Source of the DNA: Rahnella aceris
Lineage (GTDB): Bacteria; Pseudomonadota; Gammaproteobacteria; Enterobacterales; Enterobacteriaceae
NCBI RefSeq assembly: GCF_011684115.1
Contig: NZ_JAADJV010000001.1
Span: 558,001-622,000, forward strand
Reading direction: 5' to 3'
Length of the DNA stretch: 64,000 nucleotides
Part shown: piece by piece, positions 60,268 through 64,000 of the stretch
Layout: every line of letters begins with the position of its first letter
How positions within the stretch are numbered: the stretch's first letter is position 1
Translations under genes and position numbers: made by a program
Notes under the pieces: generated by a model
What the model saw: the letters and a program-made list of their open reading frames with translations, nothing else
What the model was told of the DNA's origin: nothing
The model's database searches: none

Positions 60268-61992
60268 TCAGGCGCGGGCAAGGAACCTTGCATAACGACT
60301 TTGTGCCGCGGCTAACGTCTGGTGATCGCCTTGTTCCACAATCTGCCCCTCTTCCATAACACATATCCTGTCGAGGGCTTCTAGACCGTGCAAACGGTGC
60401 GTCACTAAGAGTAGCGTCTTATTCTGACAATGCTTGTGCAGCAGTGCCAAAATGTGTTGTTCCGTTTCTGCATCCAGCCCTTCCGTGGGTTCATCCAGCA
60501 ACCACAGTGGCGCGTCATGTAACAAAGCTCGCGCCAGCCCGATACGACGCTGTTCGCCGCCGGAAAGCTGACGTCCGCCTTCACCGAGCCAGGCATTCAG
60601 GCCTTCGTTTTCCAGCAGGACATGTAAATCAACTTGTTTCAGAGCATCGGCGATTTGTTCGTCGGTGCTCTGCGGCGATGCCATGCGCAGGTTTTCGCGC
60701 AGCGTGGTGTTAAAGACGTGCGCACGCTGGCTGACGACGGTGATCATTTTGCGCAGTGTCGCTTCATCATAATCAGCAACCGGATGACCGTTGATTTCCA
60801 ACGCACCGTTGCTGATATCCCAGGCGCGAGTCAGCAGTTGCAGCAGGGTGGATTTGCCACAACCGGTCTGACCAAGCAGGGCGATGTGCTCACCGGCACG
60901 GACATCCAGATTGATATTTTTCAGCACCGGCAACGGTTGCCCCGGATAGGTGAAATTCACATTTTTCAGCGACAGACTAACCCGTTCACCGGCCAGCGGG
61001 CCCTGAGACGGGAAGGTCACATCTGCGGGCTGGTCGATGATCTGGCTGACGCGCTGAGCTGAGGCGATAACCTGCCCGAGATGCTGGAATGCGGCGGCTA
61101 CAGGTCCCAGCGCTTCGAATGCCGCCAGCGGGGTGAAGACAAACAGTGCGATCAGTGCGCCCGGTTGCGGGAACTGGTTGATACCACCGGCAGCCAGCCA
61201 TAGCATCAGTGTGACGGTCAGACCGGCCGCCGCGATCACCATTGCCTGAGACAGGCCCGTGAGTTTTGCCTGCTGCTGCTGGCGCAACATCCAACGCTGT
61301 TCGATATCATTGAGTTGCTGGCGGAACCGCGACTGAGCGCCGAAAACCACCAGTTCAGACTGCCCCTGTAACCACGATGTCAGTTGCATCCGGTAGTTAC
61401 TGCGCAGCGCCGTCAGTTCACGTCCGGCAGGTTTTCCCGCGCGGTAGAAAATCACCGGCAGGAGCAGCATCAGCACCAGCATAATCGCGCCCAGCGTCAG
61501 CGCCAGTTTCACGTCGAGGAAGCTCAGGCCGAAGGTCACCAGAATGATCACCACCAGCGCACTCACCAGCGGAGAAATGACCCGCAGATATAAGTGATCG
61601 AGCGTATCGACATCGGCGACCAGGCGGTTAAGCAGGTCAGCCTGACGGAAATGTGCAATTCCCCCCGGTGACAGCGGCAGAATTTTTGTGAATGTAAACA
61701 CCCGCAAATGCGCCAGCACACGGAAGGTCGCGTCGTGGCTGACCAGACGTTCAGCATAGCGGCCTGCGGTACGAAATATCGCAGCACCGCGCACACCGGC
61801 TGCGGGCAGCATATAGTTGAAGCTGTATAAACCGGCGACACCGGCCACTGCCGAGGCTGCCAGGAACCAGCCAGAGAGCGTCAGCAGACCGATGCTCGCC
61901 AGTAAGGTGACGATGGCCAGAATAACACCCAGTGACAGACGGAACCCGTGGCGGCGGTACAGAGCAAGATAAGGCAGAAGGGTTTTCATCAT
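60268..61992 (-). CDS. cydC: Thiol reductant ABC exporter subunit CydC
   Basis: A 574-residue half-transporter with six membrane helices and a C-terminal ATPase. With CydD it exports cysteine and glutathione to the periplasm and is needed for cytochrome bd assembly. Start MMKTLLPYLALYRRHGF; LPAAGVRGAAIFRTAGRYAERLVSHDATFR (in parts); Walker A GQTGCGKSTLLQ, signature LSGGEQRR, Walker B LWLLDEPTEGLD. The ATG overlaps the cydD stop by one base (TAATG) with AAGGAG seven bases upstream. Confidence 0.97.
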   Translation of the reverse strand: MMKTLLPYLALYRRHGFRLSLGVILAIVTLLASIGLLTLSGWFLAASAVAGVAGLYSFNYMLPAAGVRGAAIFRTAGRYAERLVSHDATFRVLAHLRVFTFTKILPLSPGGIAHFRQADLLNRLVADVDTLDHLYLRVISPLVSALVVIILVTFGLSFLDVKLALTLGAIMLVLMLLLPVIFYRAGKPAGRELTALRSNYRMQLTSWLQGQSELVVFGAQSRFRQQLNDIEQRWMLRQQQQAKLTGLSQAMVIAAAGLTVTLMLWLAAGGINQFPQPGALIALFVFTPLAAFEALGPVAAAFQHLGQVIASAQRVSQIIDQPADVTFPSQGPLAGERVSLSLKNVNFTYPGQPLPVLKNINLDVRAGEHIALLGQTGCGKSTLLQLLTRAWDISNGALEINGHPVADYDEATLRKMITVVSQRAHVFNTTLRENLRMASPQSTDEQIADALKQVDLHVLLENEGLNAWLGEGGRQLSGGEQRRIGLARALLHDAPLWLLDEPTEGLDAETEQHILALLHKHCQNKTLLLVTHRLHGLEALDRICVMEEGQIVEQGDHQTLAAAQSRYARFLARA

Positions 61993-63758
61993 TAAAGCTC
62001 CTTATTCCGCCGGGAAAGCAGACTGGCGAATAAACCGTTCTGAGTCACCAGTTGCGCGAAGGTGCCACGCTCAGCGATCAGGCCTTTCTCCATCACCCAG
62101 ATTTCGTCATAGTCACGGGTATCTTCCAGTTGATGCGTTACAAGCAGTGAAGTCTGTGCTTTAGAGGCTTCGCTCAGCGCGCTCATCACACGTTTTTCGC
62201 TGTGCGCATCCAGGCTGGCGGTCGGCTCATCGAGCAGTAACAAACTGCATGGTGAGAGCAGGGCGCGGGCAACGGCGACGCGTTGCGCCTGTCCGATAGA
62301 TAACCGCGCAGCACTGTCACCCAGTTCAGTTTCCAGCCCCAGCGGTAACAAGGGTAGAAATTCATTCACATACGCACGTTCAATGGCGGACTGAAGCTGT
62401 TCGTCACTGACCTCCGGCTGATTAAGCAGAATGTTGGCGCGCAGGGTAAGTTCGGGCAGATACGGGTTCTGGCCCACCCAGCTCAGCTGTTTACGCCATT
62501 CGTCACTACGCAATGATTTCAGTTCAATACCGCTGGCAGTAAGGGAACCCTGGTAAGGCAGGAAGCCCAGCAGGGCGTTGAGCAGGGAGCTTTTCCCCGC
62601 GCCGCTCAGGCCGACAATCGCGATACGTTGTCCGGTCTGAATGCTAAACGTTAACGGACCGGCCAGCGTTTTGCCTTGCGGTGACTGAATAATGACGTCG
62701 CGGGCTGCCAGTGCCACTGTCTGCCCGGCTGGCCAGGGTTGCTCGCCGTCACCCATATCGGCACTTTCTGCGCTCAGAAACGTGACTAAACTTTCTGCTG
62801 CGCCGATGGCTTGCGCTTTGGCGTGGTAAAACGCGCCCAGATCACGCAGAGGCTGGAAAAACTCAGGGGCAAGTATCAGTACCAGAAAGCCAGCGAACAA
62901 GGTCACAGGCGTGCCGTAACTGCCAAAATTGAGTTCACCGAGATAGGAGAAGCCGAAGTAAACCGCGACAACGGCGATAGAAATAGAGGCGAAGAATTCG
63001 AGTACAGCGGAAGATAAAAAGGCCAGACGCAGAACGTCCATCGTGCGGGCGCGGAAGTTTTCAGTTGAACGCTTAATCTGGTCGATTTCCGCTGTGCCGC
63101 GATGGAAAAGACGAAGCGTATCAAGACCGCGCAGGCTGTCGAGAAAATTCCCACTCAGACGCGCCAGCTCGACAAAGTTACGACGGTTCGCATCAGCGGC
63201 CCCCATACCGACCAGTGCCATAAACAGCGGGATCAGCGGCGCTGTCACCAGCAAAATAAGCCCGGCGGCCCAGTTAATCGGGAAAATACTGACCAGAATG
63301 AGGAGGGGAATAATACCTGCGAGAGCGATCTGCGGCAGATAACGGGAATAGTAATCCTGCATATCTTCGATTTGTTCAAGAATAATGCTGGCCCAACTGC
63401 CAGCCGGTTTTCCCTGGATCCAGGCAGGTCCCAGCTTCTCGAGACGATCCAGCACCAGCTTGCGCATTTCCTGACGGATAACACGTCCGCAAATAAAGCC
63501 CACCTGTTCACGCAGCCAGGTGACCACAGCGCGCAGAACAAACGTCAGCGCCATTAACAGGAAACTTTGCAGCAGGGCATCACGCGGTGTGTGGTCAATG
63601 ATCAGGCTGTGCAGTAATCCGGCCATCAGCCAGGCTTGCGCGAGGATCAGCAAACCGGAAAGTAAACCCAGCATCATAGACAGACGGATCCAGCCTTTGG
63701 CGCGTGAGCTTTGTTGTTTTAACCAGCGGATAAGTTCTTGTTGTCGTGTTTTATTCAT
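61992..63758 (-). CDS. cydD: Thiol reductant ABC exporter subunit CydD
   Basis: A 588-residue half-transporter, partner of CydC. E. coli CydD also has 588 residues. Membrane part with EQVGFICGRVIRQEMRKLVL (in parts), GPAWIQGKPAGSWASIILEQIE (in parts) and YYSRYLPQIALAGIIPL; ATPase with Walker [17 protein letters not shown], signature LSIGQAQR and Walker B LLLDEPTASLD. First gene of cydDC-aat. The gap 63759-63829 upstream carries its promoter; nothing distinct was identified. Confidence 0.97.
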   Translation of the reverse strand: MNKTRQQELIRWLKQQSSRAKGWIRLSMMLGLLSGLLILAQAWLMAGLLHSLIIDHTPRDALLQSFLLMALTFVLRAVVTWLREQVGFICGRVIRQEMRKLVLDRLEKLGPAWIQGKPAGSWASIILEQIEDMQDYYSRYLPQIALAGIIPLLILVSIFPINWAAGLILLVTAPLIPLFMALVGMGAADANRRNFVELARLSGNFLDSLRGLDTLRLFHRGTAEIDQIKRSTENFRARTMDVLRLAFLSSAVLEFFASISIAVVAVYFGFSYLGELNFGSYGTPVTLFAGFLVLILAPEFFQPLRDLGAFYHAKAQAIGAAESLVTFLSAESADMGDGEQPWPAGQTVALAARDVIIQSPQGKTLAGPLTFSIQTGQRIAIVGLSGAGKSSLLNALLGFLPYQGSLTASGIELKSLRSDEWRKQLSWVGQNPYLPELTLRANILLNQPEVSDEQLQSAIERAYVNEFLPLLPLGLETELGDSAARLSIGQAQRVAVARALLSPCSLLLLDEPTASLDAHSEKRVMSALSEASKAQTSLLVTHQLEDTRDYDEIWVMEKGLIAERGTFAQLVTQNGLFASLLSRRNKEL

Positions 63759-63827
63759 CAGGCATCAGTCTGTGCAGCAATCCGGATGGGAGGGCGCTCA
63801 TGTTACATGCTTGGCTCAACACTGAAA

Positions 63828-63858
63828 ACAATAAGGCGGCAATTAAGCCGCCTTATTC
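63828..63858 (-). terminator. Terminator after trxB
   Basis: AATAAGGCGGC and GCCGCCTTATT flank AATTAA; on the minus strand TTATTGTTTT follows. Confidence 0.75.
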
Positions 63859-63906
63859 GTTACTCTTTGTATGGACTCTTGGTCCGATAACTAGCCGCAG
63901 GCGTAA

Positions 63907-64000
<94 letters not shown>

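Overview
The window is ordinary chromosome of a gamma-proteobacterium of the order Enterobacterales. Gene content, near full-length identity of recognisable motifs to E. coli proteins, ERIC repeats and CRP/GalR/NsrR-type sites all point there. The mixed gene order (E. coli-like blocks joined differently) suggests a Yersiniaceae-type genus such as Rahnella, Ewingella or Serratia; the genus cannot be fixed from the sequence alone. I see no prophage, insertion sequence, CRISPR array, rRNA or tRNA gene.

Layout. 1-3 kb: the 3' end of betA, an ElaA-like acetyltransferase, a LysR regulator divergent from two small DUF606/YdcZ-type membrane proteins. 3-4 kb: a RES/Xre toxin-antitoxin pair with a long perfect inverted repeat over its promoter. 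4-9.7 kb: tsx (nucleoside porin) under a CRP site, ybiT (ABC-F), moeA-moeB, and a small free-standing DeoR-type helix-turn-helix protein. 9.7-14.1 kb: an autotransporter with an AT-rich promoter region, and a TsgA-like MFS transporter. 14.4-20.9 kb: iaaA-gsiABCD (glutathione import and isoaspartyl peptidase). 20.9-25.2 kb: formaldehyde detoxification (frmA, fghA), a PtrR-like LysR regulator and a YbfB/YjiJ-type MFS protein. 25.3-32.7 kb: folE, yeiB, galS and mglBAC (galactose/methyl-galactoside uptake). 32.8-36.7 kb: sanA with an unusual C-terminal tail, maeA, cdd. 36.9-40.8 kb: artJ and artPIQM (arginine uptake). 41-51.4 kb: ybjP, ybjQ, amiD, ybjS, ybjT, ltaE, poxB, hcr, hcp. 51.6-55.4 kb: lysO, ybjD, ybjX. 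55.7-64 kb: cspD, clpS, clpA, infA, aat, cydC, cydD and the 3' end of trxB.

How parts work together. Glutathione is a recurrent theme: GsiABCD imports it, FrmA/FghA use it against formaldehyde, and CydDC exports thiols including glutathione. ClpS, ClpA and Aat are the three dedicated parts of the N-end rule pathway and lie together. Sugar and nucleoside scavenging genes (tsx, galS, mglB, cdd) share CRP sites at defined distances from candidate promoters: -41.5 for galS, mglB and cdd, and -71.5 for tsx. galS and mglB additionally carry a Gal operator about 60 bp upstream of the predicted start.

Most interesting items: the RES/Xre operator, a 39-codon upstream ORF with a strong ribosome site overlapping the galS start, the SanA tail, the lone DeoR-type HTH protein, an ERIC element in the poxB leader, and a family of C-rich palindromic repeats placed between genes. 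No clearly unprecedented multi-gene system was found.
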